From: Ketobacter alkanivorans
GTDB lineage: Bacteria; Pseudomonadota; Gammaproteobacteria; Pseudomonadales; Ketobacteraceae
Direction: 5' to 3'
DNA: 64,000 nt
Assembly: GCF_002863865.1 (NCBI RefSeq)
Contig: NZ_CP022684.1
Location: 2,075,501 to 2,139,500, forward strand
Position numbers and translations under genes: made by a program. Positions within the stretch are counted from its first letter, which is position 1. Every line of letters starts with the position of its first letter. Below the pieces are notes generated by a model. That model saw only the letters and a program-made list of their open reading frames with translations, ran no database searches and was not told the origin of the DNA. This document shows positions 37,462-47,278 of the stretch, in pieces.

Positions 37462-38706
37462 TCACGGCTCGGGGGAATCCGGCATCGGCAGGTCTGGCAG
37501 GCGTTCGGCAATCATCGCCAGCCCGGACTGGAAGTGCTCATTACTGGCTTGGGGCTCCCCCATGTGACTCAGTAATCGGCCTAGCTCACCGTAAGCCTGA
37601 GCGCTTTTACGAGATCGCAGGCTGGCTTCAAAATAGCTGCGGGCTTTATCCCAGCTCTTGAGCTGCAGACTGAGCCGCCCCATGGTCAGCAGCAACATTG
37701 GATTATTAGGACGCTCCTTGAGCCAGTTTTCGCACCACAGCATCTGTTTTTCCACATCGCCGCCCATGACCTGCCCATAGACCTGCACCAGCCCATCATC
37801 CCAGTTTTTGCGCAGCAGGTCAGTGATCACCCGTTCCGCGTCTGCTCCGGCGTCGGCTGCAATCAGGCCCTCTGCGTATATTCTTACCAGGGATGGCTCA
37901 GTGTGAAATTTCTTGGGAATCTGGTGCCAGGCATCTTTCAGGTTTTTGCGTTTATCCTGATTCGATTCGCCGCGCACCGCCCTTTTCAACTTGCCTTCGT
38001 AGCATAGCCGTGCCAAACGACTGAATTCATCTTCGCTGACCACCTTCTGTTTCTTCATGGCGGGCAATAGTTCCCGCAAGCTTTCCCAGTCTTCCAGCTC
38101 CACATACACCTTGGACAGCATTTTGATCACATAAGGATAACTGGGGGATTTGGCATCCCGCGACAGCTTCATCAACGTTGCCAGGCACTCCTCCCAGTGC
38201 CCACTTTGATACTGCAGGCGGGCCTTGGTGAGGCTGACCGCCGCATCGGCCCCCTTGGTGGATTCGTGGGCCAATCGCAAATACTGATCCCGTGCGTCAT
38301 CCTTGCCCTGCTCATGGGCGGCCTGAGCCGCTGTAAGGTAGTTAATCAAGGGGACATCGTTGCCTCGGGCGGCTTTCGCCAAGCGCTTTTCAGCATTGGC
38401 CCAGTCACCTTGGGCCAGGGCAATCAAGCCATCGGTGGTGAGCTTATTGCTGCTACTGCGGAACAGGCTCAGACTGGTCAAGCGCCGCACAATGACCACC
38501 AGCCAGTACAACAGAACGGCAAACACCACCACCACCAAAATCCCCACCAGCAAACTGGTTTCAAAGGTGTGCTTACCATGGGCCAGCAGAATATAGCCCG
38601 GATCTTTTGCCACTGCCTTGAAGAACAGTGCGCCCACAAAACTGCCCATCACCAGAAACATGATGGTTGAGCCCTTGATGCGAATCAGATTGAGTAGCGA
38701 CCTCAC
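37462..38706 (-). CDS. hemY: Haem biosynthesis-associated TPR protein HemY
   Basis: A 414-residue inner-membrane protein with two N-terminal transmembrane segments (about 12-33 and 46-70). The first contains SFVGALFFKAVAKDPGYILLA. TPR repeats in the rest include ALAQGDWANAEKRLAKAARG and YLTAAQAAHEQGKDDARDQYLRLA (split across residues about 94-150). HemY of Gammaproteobacteria lies after HemX and is needed for normal haem metabolism; it is not the protoporphyrinogen oxidase also called HemY. It overlaps hemX by 4 bp. Confidence 0.92.
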   Translation of the reverse strand: MRSLLNLIRIKGSTIMFLVMGSFVGALFFKAVAKDPGYILLAHGKHTFETSLLVGILVVVVFAVLLYWLVVIVRRLTSLSLFRSSSNKLTTDGLIALAQGDWANAEKRLAKAARGNDVPLINYLTAAQAAHEQGKDDARDQYLRLAHESTKGADAAVSLTKARLQYQSGHWEECLATLMKLSRDAKSPSYPYVIKMLSKVYVELEDWESLRELLPAMKKQKVVSEDEFSRLARLCYEGKLKRAVRGESNQDKRKNLKDAWHQIPKKFHTEPSLVRIYAEGLIAADAGADAERVITDLLRKNWDDGLVQVYGQVMGGDVEKQMLWCENWLKERPNNPMLLLTMGRLSLQLKSWDKARSYFEASLRSRKSAQAYGELGRLLSHMGEPQASNEHFQSGLAMIAERLPDLPMPDSPEP

Positions 38707-39920
38707 CGAGCGAACTCCTGCTGACCAGTCTCGTTCTGCAACTTCAGGATTTGCTGCTCACGTATGAGCTTTTCTTTGTTCCAATAGTCACGAAATACCC
38801 GCACGGCGCGGGATGATTCCTCGAGGGTAGGCATGGGTGGGCGTAGCTGTACAGCGAGCAATTCGCTGATTTCAGCGACAAAGAACTGGGTTTCACCGCT
38901 TTGTTGGTGAATGTACATTTCCACTCGCTCACGCGCACCGGTAAGACTGACCCGATAAGCCTGGTTATCCCCCCGCAACAACGCCAACTGAGCCTGCTGC
39001 AACAGCATAATGACATTACGGGCCAGGAATTCACGATCTTCTGTAAGGGTGATAGGACGCCCCTTGGGATGTTTCTGATAGTCGTAGAGCGAGGCCAGAA
39101 ACTTTTTAAAGCGATACCAGAACAACGGCAGACCGTCTTCGGGCAGCACGTCTCCGGCTTGCGCCGTCATGGGCTCCTGCTTCAGCTCAAAACTGGGGAT
39201 ACCCAGCTTCACCACACGGTCACTGAGTGCACTCAGGCGCAGAAATATCCCTTCCACATCGACGCTGGTTTCCGAGGCCAGTTTCAGTTTGTGAATATCT
39301 TTGACCATGGCTTCCCGCAGCGTGCGTGCCTTGGGCTCTTGCATGGCACGAACAATATCGTCCGCTTCCGACATCAGTGCCAGCGCACCACGCGCGTCGC
39401 CCAGCAATGTCAGGCGCTGCTCCGCCACGGATAAAAAGTGTTCCACCTCTCTCAACATCCAGTCAATTCGGTGAGCGCCGCTGATGGCGGCTATGTCTTT
39501 TTCCAGCACCGAAATGCGTGACTGCAACGATTCACGGCTTTGATTGGCGCTTTTGATCGCATCCCGCTCCTGCTTGAGTTGCTGGGTCAGCTGTACCACC
39601 TCACCTTGCAGTTTATCCAGGCGGGTTTCGCGGGACTGCATAGCACGGGATACCGCCTCGCGCTCAGACAGCAACACCAACTTATCCTGCTGAGACTGAT
39701 AGAACTGGTAACCCACAAGCCCGGCCGCCGCCACAGCCAGCAGCAGGCTGAGGGCAAGCACTGTTTTTGCCAGCCAACCCAAACGTGCCGGCACCGAGCT
39801 GGCCTTGGACGGCTGTTCAGAGCGCTTGATTTTGTCCTGAACGGACTGGGGAGCAGTGGAAGCGACCACGTCGGTGGACGGTACTGCGTTATGGTTGTCG
39901 CCCTGGTTCTGTTCGGTCAT
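38703..39920 (-). CDS. hemX: Uroporphyrinogen-III C-methyltransferase-like HemX
   Basis: A 405-residue protein starting at ATG 39920 (AGGAA upstream; a longer frame starts at 39974). It has one transmembrane segment (TVLALSLLLAVAAAGLVGYQF at about 52-72) after a polar N-terminus. A long coiled coil (EVVQLTQQLKQERDAIKSANQSR in part, about 100-150) and a helical periplasmic domain follow. Although often annotated as a methyltransferase, HemX lacks the SAM-binding core; its role is in the haem region but undefined. Overlaps hemY by 4 bp. Confidence 0.92.
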   Translation of the reverse strand: MTEQNQGDNHNAVPSTDVVASTAPQSVQDKIKRSEQPSKASSVPARLGWLAKTVLALSLLLAVAAAGLVGYQFYQSQQDKLVLLSEREAVSRAMQSRETRLDKLQGEVVQLTQQLKQERDAIKSANQSRESLQSRISVLEKDIAAISGAHRIDWMLREVEHFLSVAEQRLTLLGDARGALALMSEADDIVRAMQEPKARTLREAMVKDIHKLKLASETSVDVEGIFLRLSALSDRVVKLGIPSFELKQEPMTAQAGDVLPEDGLPLFWYRFKKFLASLYDYQKHPKGRPITLTEDREFLARNVIMLLQQAQLALLRGDNQAYRVSLTGARERVEMYIHQQSGETQFFVAEISELLAVQLRPPMPTLEESSRAVRVFRDYWNKEKLIREQQILKLQNETGQQEFAR

Positions 39921-39939
39921 GGAGTTCCTGTTTGCCTTA

Positions 39940-40719
39940 TCAATCCCGGTGTTGAATGGCCTTAATGGTTGCAATCATATCAGAGGCGGCGGGGCTGTCT
40001 GCCTGCCATACACGCAGGAAACCCTGTTCCCGGGCAAATTGCGCCAGGCGTCCGCTCACAACCACCAGTGGACAGCGTTGCAGACTGGCCACATCCCCCT
40101 CCACCATGCTCATGAGATTACGTAATCCATCACCGCTTGTCACGGTGAGAATCACCCTTTCGCCCCTCAGGGCCTGCAACAAGGGAGCTGTATCCACCGT
40201 GGGCTTAACCCGCCGATACAACTCAAGATAATCCACGTGCGCACCCCGCTGGCGCAAGGTATCTGCCAGTGTTTCCCTGCCCCCTTCACCCCGCAGGATC
40301 AAAATCCGCTGCCCGGTAAGATCCTGCAACTCTGGCCAATCCAGCAGAGTCTCGCTGGTGGCTCCCTGCTGGGCGGTTTTCAGATTCAGTCCCCACCCTG
40401 ACATGGCCTCACCACTGGCAGGCCCGACCGCCAACCATTGCTGCTGCACCGGCCACTGAGGCCAGTAATCCGACAGTGCATCCAACCCCAGCCGCGCAGC
40501 GTTGGAGGAAACACAGATGACAAAGGCGTATCGATCCAGATCCAGTATCAGATTGCGCTGCAACGGGCCGATCTCAATCGGCTCGATCTGCAGCGTCGGC
40601 AAACTGATGACTTCGGCCCCAGCCTGCAACAAGGGCTCCCGGAGGGCAGCAGCCTGATCCAGAGGCCGGGTTACCACCACGGTAACGCCGTCGAGACTTG
40701 CCGTTAACGACTCGCTCAT
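39940..40719 (-). CDS. hemD: Uroporphyrinogen-III synthase
   Basis: A 259-residue cytoplasmic enzyme that closes hydroxymethylbilane into uroporphyrinogen III. The two-domain HemD fold appears as [23 protein letters not shown] at the N-terminus, [17 protein letters not shown] near 69-85, and [16 protein letters not shown] near 190. It overlaps hemC by 4 bp (ATGA), so the two are translationally coupled. Confidence 0.95.
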   Translation of the reverse strand: MSESLTASLDGVTVVVTRPLDQAAALREPLLQAGAEVISLPTLQIEPIEIGPLQRNLILDLDRYAFVICVSSNAARLGLDALSDYWPQWPVQQQWLAVGPASGEAMSGWGLNLKTAQQGATSETLLDWPELQDLTGQRILILRGEGGRETLADTLRQRGAHVDYLELYRRVKPTVDTAPLLQALRGERVILTVTSGDGLRNLMSMVEGDVASLQRCPLVVVSGRLAQFAREQGFLRVWQADSPAASDMIATIKAIQHRD

Positions 40720-41651
40720 GGTTCGGACTGATACAACCGATCCAGAATCAGGCGGGCCCCCTGCCGCAGCAGCTCGTCCGCCAGCTCGTGGCCCAGAGCC
40801 TCTGCCTGATCGCGAGGGCCACGGACCTCATGACGTACAATTTTGGACCCATCCGGTTCGCCCACCAGCCCGCGCAGCCATATTTGATCGCCTTCGAGCA
40901 CAGAATAACCGGCAATAGGCACCTGACAACCACCCTCCAGACGATTATTCATGGCCCGTTCCGCCGCCACCCGCGTGGTGGTGTCTGCGTGCTTCAAACA
41001 CTGCAGCAATTCAATGGTATGGGCATCATCCAGACGACATTCAATACCTACCGCGCCTTGCCCCACCGCTGGCAGGCTTTCCTCGGCAGGCATGGCGCGA
41101 CGAATGCGCTCATCAAAACCCAGACGCTTCAAACCGGCCGCAGCCAGAATAATGGCATCAAACTGGCCATCATCCAGCTTGGCCAGGCGAGAATTAACAT
41201 TACCCCGCAAGTCGACAATTTTAAGGTCCGGACGCCGCTCACGCACCTGGGCCTGACGGCGCAGGCTGCAGGTGCCCAGCACCGCCCCCTGAGGCAAGTC
41301 GTCTATGGATTCATAATGATTGGAAACAAAAGCATCGCGGGGATCTTCCCGCTCACAGATCACCACCAGACCAAGTCCTGGTGGAAACTCCACCGGAACA
41401 TCTTTCATGGAGTGCACGGCGATGTCGGCACGCTGCTCCAGCATGGCGACTTCCAGCTCTTTAACAAACAGGCCTTTGCCCCCCACTTTGGCCAGCGGCG
41501 TGTCGAGAATCACATCACCGCGGGTTTTCATACCCAACAGCTCAACCCGAAGGCCGGGGTGGGCCTGCTCCAGTTTGGATTTAACATATTCGGCCTGCCA
41601 CAGGGCCAGGGGGCTTTGTCGGGTGGCGATACGTAATACGTTGTCTGTCAT
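40716..41651 (-). CDS. hemC: Porphobilinogen deaminase
   Basis: A 311-residue cytoplasmic enzyme that polymerises four porphobilinogens. Landmarks are [19 protein letters not shown] at the start, [40 protein letters not shown], and the dipyrromethane-cofactor Cys in [11 protein letters not shown]. The start is ATG 41651; a TTG 15 bp upstream is weaker. It is first of the hemCDXY operon, 40 bp after algR. Confidence 0.96.
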   Translation of the reverse strand: MTDNVLRIATRQSPLALWQAEYVKSKLEQAHPGLRVELLGMKTRGDVILDTPLAKVGGKGLFVKELEVAMLEQRADIAVHSMKDVPVEFPPGLGLVVICEREDPRDAFVSNHYESIDDLPQGAVLGTCSLRRQAQVRERRPDLKIVDLRGNVNSRLAKLDDGQFDAIILAAAGLKRLGFDERIRRAMPAEESLPAVGQGAVGIECRLDDAHTIELLQCLKHADTTTRVAAERAMNNRLEGGCQVPIAGYSVLEGDQIWLRGLVGEPDGSKIVRHEVRGPRDQAEALGHELADELLRQGARLILDRLYQSEP

Positions 41652-41691
41652 AGGGTTCTGCCTCAATATCTATGGCAGCAACCCTATCACA

Positions 41692-42441
41692 TCAGAGCCT
41701 TTGAAGCAGCTTCTTCACCGCCGAGGCATGGCGCCGACTGACGGTCAAACGCTCGGCTATACCCTGTATTCTAAGCTGATATTGGCTGCCCTTATGCTCC
41801 ATTCCCTCAACGTAGTCCAGCGCCACCAGTGCATTGCGATGGATGCGAAAAAAGCGCTCGCCAAATTCGGTTTCCAGATCCTTCAGGGTTTCATCCAGCA
41901 AGGTCTCGCCCTGACTATGGCGCACGGTGACGTACTTTTGATCGGCAAGAAAATAACGCACATCCGCCACCGGGATCAGCTCGATGCCGCGACGGCTGCG
42001 GGCACTGATGTATTCCCGCTCACTGCTGTCAGGGTCATGCTCTTCGCCCAGCTCTTTGCGCACGGCACTCATCTGCGCCTTATTGATACGGCTGGCTTTG
42101 CTGAGGGCACCTTCCAGGTCTTCCTGGCGCACGGGTTTCAGCAGGTAATCCACCGCATTCACTTTGAAGGCTTCAATGGCATGCTCATCGTAGGCAGTAC
42201 AGAATATTATCGCAGGGGGGTTGTCACCATCACTGAGGCGGGAGGCCGCCTGCAAGCCGTCCATACCGGGCATACGGATGTCCAGCAGAATCAGTTCAGG
42301 ATGCACTCGGGGGACCATCTCCAGCAGCTCTTGGCCATTTTCGGCCTCCCCGACACACAGGGTTGCTGGGATTTTCTCCAACATTCGTCGCATACGGTCA
42401 CGAGCCAGGGGCTCGTCATCACATATCAACACTCGAATCAT
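41692..42441 (-). CDS. algR: LytTR response regulator AlgR
   Basis: A 249-residue regulator. Residues 1-120 are a receiver domain with phospho-acceptor Asp in LLDIRMPGMDG (about residue 54). Residues about 145-245 are a LytTR DNA-binding domain (ISARSRRGIELIPVADVRYFLADQKYVTVRH, split across residues about 145-175). It pairs with the kinase encoded upstream at 42591. In Pseudomonas AlgZ/R control alginate, type IV pili and other virulence traits. The algZ-algR-hemC gene order is the same here; the targets are not known in this organism. Confidence 0.93.
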   Translation of the reverse strand: MIRVLICDDEPLARDRMRRMLEKIPATLCVGEAENGQELLEMVPRVHPELILLDIRMPGMDGLQAASRLSDGDNPPAIIFCTAYDEHAIEAFKVNAVDYLLKPVRQEDLEGALSKASRINKAQMSAVRKELGEEHDPDSSEREYISARSRRGIELIPVADVRYFLADQKYVTVRHSQGETLLDETLKDLETEFGERFFRIHRNALVALDYVEGMEHKGSQYQLRIQGIAERLTVSRRHASAVKKLLQRL

Positions 42442-42590
42442 CGGACCACACTTCTCTTATTGTTCTCTTATTTTGGGTGCACGAATCAGGTGAGCTTTTC
42501 GTCATATTGATAACCTTAGCATGGATCCGGAGCCAAAATAGAGCACCAATTCAACCTTTTTGGATACTCTGTATACTTATGCGGCCAGAT

Positions 42591-43658
42591 TCAACCTGTT
42601 TTAACCGGATAAGGGTACGACAACCGGGTGATATACCGACTACCTTCGGCATACCCGGTCAGTTTGGCGCGATCACCGTACAGGGCCGCCAACCGGTTGC
42701 GGGTATTCTCCAGGGCCATCCGGTTGCCGCCGGATTCCACATCAGCCCCCTTTTCCACAAAAGGATTGGTGATCGTCAGCTCAAACACCCCATGGGAGTA
42801 ACTGGCGCGAATCTCCACGATCCCCCCTTGCGGCAACGGCTGCACCCCATGCAATACCGCGTTTTCCAGCAGAGGCTGTAAGGTGAGCAACGGAATCATC
42901 ACCTCTTTAGGTACAGAGCGAATATCCCATTGCACATCCAGGCGCTTACCCAGGCGCAGCTTTTCGATATTGAGATACTTATTGCACAGTTCGAACTCCT
43001 CATCCAACGGCACCTGATTGCCCACATGGTGAAGGCTGGCCCGAAACAAGGCAGAAAGATCCTCCACCACCGTTTCAGCAGTGCGAGGATCGGTTTCAAT
43101 CAAGCTGGCAATGATATTCATGCTATTGAACAAAAAGTGCGGCCGAATACGAGACTGCAATGCCTGTATACGGTGCAGCAATTCTGACTGCCGACGGGCA
43201 ATCAGCATGGCCTGCAGGTAAAAATAGCGAATCACCAGACCACCAATGATGGCGGCAATCACCACATGCGTCAGCACAGAATTGGAGAATACGATCGCCA
43301 GCAGTGAGCCTTGCGGGTTGAAACTGAACCATACCTGACTGAGCACGCTCATCAGCCAGGTATTAGCAGGGATCAGCAGGTAGCTTAGCAATACCGCCCG
43401 CTGCTGCGGCAGGCTGCGCAGATAGCCCCTCAGCTTACAAAGAATCGCCGCACTGGACAGTGCCACCCACTGCACAAACAGCGACACCAGCCCCAACTGC
43501 ATCCAATCGAATGCCATTAAACTGCTGCCAACCAGCACAATCACCAGAGAAAACAGCTCGGCAATCAGCACCAGAAAGAACACCGATTGACGATCGCAAA
43601 GATCCGGCAGAAAGAAGTTTTCCTCCTGCTCCTGTTGAGTCATGCTCGGTCTGCTCAT
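42591..43658 (-). CDS. algZ: Sensor histidine kinase AlgZ (FimS-like)
   Basis: A 355-residue inner-membrane kinase with about four hydrophobic helices (residues 25-155) and a cytoplasmic His_kinase (LytS-type) domain. The phospho-accepting His is in RIRPHFLFNSMNIIASLIETD near residue 193, and the ATP-binding region shows LLTLQPLLENAVLHGVQP and GNRMALENTRNRLAALYG. It lacks the classical HKD orthodox domains, as expected of this family. It is 149 bp upstream of algR and divergent from argH. Confidence 0.92.
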   Translation of the reverse strand: MSRPSMTQQEQEENFFLPDLCDRQSVFFLVLIAELFSLVIVLVGSSLMAFDWMQLGLVSLFVQWVALSSAAILCKLRGYLRSLPQQRAVLLSYLLIPANTWLMSVLSQVWFSFNPQGSLLAIVFSNSVLTHVVIAAIIGGLVIRYFYLQAMLIARRQSELLHRIQALQSRIRPHFLFNSMNIIASLIETDPRTAETVVEDLSALFRASLHHVGNQVPLDEEFELCNKYLNIEKLRLGKRLDVQWDIRSVPKEVMIPLLTLQPLLENAVLHGVQPLPQGGIVEIRASYSHGVFELTITNPFVEKGADVESGGNRMALENTRNRLAALYGDRAKLTGYAEGSRYITRLSYPYPVKTG

Positions 43659-43816
43659 TACCCGGGCGGTCCTTATGGCTGGTGATGGTTTGTGTGTAAC
43701 TGCGTGATATACTCGCGGCTTCGAATTTCTGGGGCAGCGCCTAATACAACACCTGCCCTTCAGTATACGCCAAACTCGATTTGGCAGAGCGTAATTTACC
43801 GGTAACAGGATTCTCC

Positions 43817-45229
43817 ATGTCTGACTCTTCCAAAAACAAACCTGCCCAGAATATCCAGTGGGGCGGCCGCTTCACCGAAGCCACCGACGCCTTCGTACAG
43901 GTCTTCACCGCCTCCGTGGACTTCGATCAGAAAATGGCCGAGCAGGATATCAACGGTTCCATCGCGCACGCCACCATGCTGGCAGAAGTCGGCGTACTGA
44001 CCCAGGAAGAGAAAACCACCATCATCGAGGGGCTGGAAGCCATCCGCCTGGAGATCCGCAATGGCGAATTCGAATGGTCGGTGGCGCTGGAAGACGTGCA
44101 CATGAACATCGAAGCGCGCCTCACCCAGCGCATCGGCATCACCGGCAAGAAACTGCACACTGGTCGCTCCCGTAACGATCAGGTAGCCACCGACATCCGC
44201 CTATACCTGCGCGACGCCATTGACGCGATTCTCTGCGAACTCACCCGCCTGCAAACCGGGTTGGTGGATCTGGCCGAGCGGGAAGCGGACACCATCATGC
44301 CCGGCTTCACCCATTTGCAAACCGCACAACCGGTAACCTTTGGCCACCACATTCTGGCCTGGAACGAAATGCTGTTCCGTGATTATGAGCGCCTGGTGGA
44401 TTGTCGCAAACGGGTTAACCGCATGCCTCTGGGTTCTGCTGCGCTGGCGGGCACCACCTACCCCATCGACCGCTCCATTACCGCCAGACTGCTGGGTTTT
44501 GATGAAATCTGCGAGAACTCACTGGATGGCGTCAGCGATCGTGATTTCGCCATTGAATTCTGCTCTGCCGCAGCGCTGGCCATGACCCATATGTCCCGCT
44601 TCTCCGAGGAACTGGTGCTGTGGGCGTCCGCCCAGTTTGATTTCGTGGATCTGCCGGATCGTTTCTGCACCGGCTCCTCCATCATGCCGCAAAAGAAAAA
44701 CCCCGATGTACCCGAACTGGTACGGGGCAAGACCGGCCGGGTTAATGGCCACCTGATCTCGTTGCTGACTCTGATGAAATCCCAGTGCCTGGCCTATAAC
44801 AAAGACAATCAGGAAGATAAAGAACCCCTGTTCGACACGGTGGACACCCTGTTCAACTGCCTGCGCGCCTATGCCGACATGATGCCTGCTATTCAGGTTA
44901 AGAAAGACAACATGCGCGAAGCGGCCCGCCGAGGTTTTTCAACAGCCACCGATCTGGCGGATTATTTAGTGAAAAAAGGCGTAGCCTTCCGCGACTCTCA
45001 CGAAATCGTGGGTAAAGCCGTTGGCTACGGCGTGGCACAGAAAAAGGATCTGGCGGAGATGTCGTTGCAGGAACTGCAACAGTTCAGCGACATAATCACC
45101 GACGATGTATTCCAAGTGCTGACCCTGGAAGGTTCCGTGAACGCCCGCAATCATCTGGGTGGCACCGCGCCAGCTCAGGTGCGTGCCGCAGCAAGCCGGG
45201 CACGCGCAAAAATCAGCGCCCGTGGCTAA
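43817..45229 (+). CDS. argH: Argininosuccinate lyase
   Basis: A 470-residue cytoplasmic enzyme splitting argininosuccinate into arginine and fumarate. It shows [43 protein letters not shown], and the superfamily signature [12 protein letters not shown] near residue 285. The start at 43817 has AGGA upstream and begins [11 protein letters not shown]. It is divergent from algZ, as in Pseudomonas. Confidence 0.97.
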   Translation: MSDSSKNKPAQNIQWGGRFTEATDAFVQVFTASVDFDQKMAEQDINGSIAHATMLAEVGVLTQEEKTTIIEGLEAIRLEIRNGEFEWSVALEDVHMNIEARLTQRIGITGKKLHTGRSRNDQVATDIRLYLRDAIDAILCELTRLQTGLVDLAEREADTIMPGFTHLQTAQPVTFGHHILAWNEMLFRDYERLVDCRKRVNRMPLGSAALAGTTYPIDRSITARLLGFDEICENSLDGVSDRDFAIEFCSAAALAMTHMSRFSEELVLWASAQFDFVDLPDRFCTGSSIMPQKKNPDVPELVRGKTGRVNGHLISLLTLMKSQCLAYNKDNQEDKEPLFDTVDTLFNCLRAYADMMPAIQVKKDNMREAARRGFSTATDLADYLVKKGVAFRDSHEIVGKAVGYGVAQKKDLAEMSLQELQQFSDIITDDVFQVLTLEGSVNARNHLGGTAPAQVRAAASRARAKISARG

Positions 45230-45274
45230 ACCTTAACTAAGCTGCACCCTCTAACGTCGGAGACACATACAATT

Positions 45275-47041
45275 ATGGGTTGGGAAGCGTGGTTCACTAT
45301 CGGGCTGTTGGCCGCCGTCCTTATCACCCTGCTGCGCACCGATCTCGCTCCCCATTTGGTGATGATGGCCGCTTTGACCGTACTCAGTCTAAGCGGCATT
45401 CTCTCTGCCAATGAAGCGCTTGATGGCTTCAGCAACCCCGGCCTGATGACCGTTGCCGCCATGTTCGTCATCGCTGCCGGCATGCAGGGTTCCGGAGCCA
45501 TCCACAGCATTGAGAACAAAATGCTGGGCCACCCCAAATCCCTTACTACCGCCATCCTGCGCTTGTGTGCTCCCACCATCATGCTGAGCGCCTTCCTGAA
45601 CAACACGCCCGTGGTGGCCACACTGATTCCCACGGTGCGCAGCTGGGCGGCCAAAATCGACATCCCCGCGTCCAAATTATTGATACCCCTCAGCTACGCC
45701 TCGATCCTGGGCGGCACCATGACGCTGATTGGCACCAGCACCAACCTTATCGTCAGCAGCCAATACGCCGAACTCACCGGTGACAACTCCCTTGGCCTGT
45801 TTAGCATATCGCCGGTGGGCGTACCGGTTGCGCTGTGCGGCTTGATACTGTTGATTTGGGTTGTGCCGCGCTTTTTGCCTGCTCACAAACAACGGCAAGC
45901 CTTCGCCAAACTGCGCGAATTCACCCTCGATGTCACCGTAGCATCGGCAGGGCCATTAGAAGGCAAGACTATTTCAGAAGCCGGACTGCGCAACCTGAAA
46001 CGGGTGTTTCTGGCAGAAATAGAACGGGACGGCAGCCTGCTTGCGGCAGTTTCGCCATTGGAAAAGCTAAGAGGCGGGGATCGCCTCACCTTTGCCGGTG
46101 ACACCGATGCCCTGTCAGACCTGCTGGCCATTCGCGGCATCGTGCCTTCCAATCACCAGGACGAAACCCCTCTGGAATCCGATCGCCCGGAACGCTCTCT
46201 GGTGGAAGCGGTGCTATCGCCCCATTCTGCCGTGCTGGGTCTCAGCATCAAAGACAGCCAGTTCCGCGACCGCTACGGTGCCGTGGTGCTGGCAGTGGCC
46301 CGCAACGGCGAACGGGTGTCACAAAACCTGGGGGCCATCACACTGCGAGCAGGTGACACGCTGCTGCTGGAAGCACGCCCCAACTTTGCCCGCCAACAGC
46401 GTCACAACCGTGACTTCCTGCTGGTCAATGATTTAGAGCGGGAATCCGTACGCCACAACAAAGCACTGCTGGCTTGGGCAATACTGGCTGCGGTCGTGAT
46501 CAGCGTCGCAATTGGGTTTGCCTCCATTCTGAACGCTGCATTGGTTGGAGCCGGTGCCATGATCGGGCTGCGCTGCTGCTCCATCACCCAGGCGCACCGC
46601 AGCCTGGATCTTACCGTATTGATCACCATTGGTGCCTCCTTTGCGCTGGGTGCAGCCCTACACAAAACCGGTGCAGCAGAGCTGCTGGCCCAATTGATGA
46701 TCTCCATTAGCGCGGGTAACCCGCTGCTACTGCTCATTACGCTGTATATTGTGGTTTCGTTACTCACGGAGTTCATTACCAACAACAGTACCGCCATACT
46801 GATGCTGCCAATTGCCCTGCAGATCACCACGCACATGCAACTGGATCCAATACCCTACATGCTGACGATCATGATGGCGGCATCGGCCAGTTTCGCCACG
46901 CCGTTGGGTTATCACACCAACCTGATGGTGTATGGCCCCGGCAACTATACCTTCAAGGATTTTCTTAAGGTGGGCCTGCCCATGAACCTGTTCATTGGGC
47001 TGGCCACCACTACGGTGATTGCACTGCTGTACGATCTGTAA
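45275..47041 (+). CDS. SLC13-family permease with RCK/TrkA-C domains
   Basis: A 588-residue inner-membrane protein. N-terminal and C-terminal membrane halves show SLC13/DASS landmarks: LSAFLNNTPVVATLIPTVRSW and GTMTLIGTSTNLIVSSQ at about 108-160, and LLTEFITNNSTAILMLPIA with FATPLGYHTNLMVYGPG near the end. Between them lie two cytoplasmic TrkA-C (RCK-C) domains (about 205-285 and 300-370). The architecture is typical of proteobacterial anion/sodium symporters of unknown substrate, possibly sulfate or carboxylate. It lies 45 bp downstream of argH, in its own transcript or co-transcribed. Confidence 0.9.
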   Translation: MGWEAWFTIGLLAAVLITLLRTDLAPHLVMMAALTVLSLSGILSANEALDGFSNPGLMTVAAMFVIAAGMQGSGAIHSIENKMLGHPKSLTTAILRLCAPTIMLSAFLNNTPVVATLIPTVRSWAAKIDIPASKLLIPLSYASILGGTMTLIGTSTNLIVSSQYAELTGDNSLGLFSISPVGVPVALCGLILLIWVVPRFLPAHKQRQAFAKLREFTLDVTVASAGPLEGKTISEAGLRNLKRVFLAEIERDGSLLAAVSPLEKLRGGDRLTFAGDTDALSDLLAIRGIVPSNHQDETPLESDRPERSLVEAVLSPHSAVLGLSIKDSQFRDRYGAVVLAVARNGERVSQNLGAITLRAGDTLLLEARPNFARQQRHNRDFLLVNDLERESVRHNKALLAWAILAAVVISVAIGFASILNAALVGAGAMIGLRCCSITQAHRSLDLTVLITIGASFALGAALHKTGAAELLAQLMISISAGNPLLLLITLYIVVSLLTEFITNNSTAILMLPIALQITTHMQLDPIPYMLTIMMAASASFATPLGYHTNLMVYGPGNYTFKDFLKVGLPMNLFIGLATTTVIALLYDL

Positions 47042-47278
47042 AGTTAATACATTCGTGTAACGATTACCTTGGCCACCGGCCCAGACCAGGCGCAAGCACC
47101 CCCAACTCAAAAAATTCATGGCTTCAGTACGGCCCCCAGCAATCAATGGGGTAAACGTAATGCCTTTTATCACGTGATCAGATGCTCATACTGGCCGTTT
47201 GTTAAAGGTGCAAAGGTGTGCAATCAATCAGAATTGGCACTAAAATGGTGATTATCTGATTCCAATAATAAGAACAAT

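Noticed and set aside
40698..41636. A 312-codon plus-strand open frame opposite hemC
   Set aside because: hemC is unmistakable on the minus strand and the plus frame has no recognisable domain or start signal.
41320..42510. A 396-codon plus-strand open frame across hemC and algR
   Set aside because: It lies opposite two well-identified genes and shows no family resemblance; it is a by-product of GC-rich codon use.
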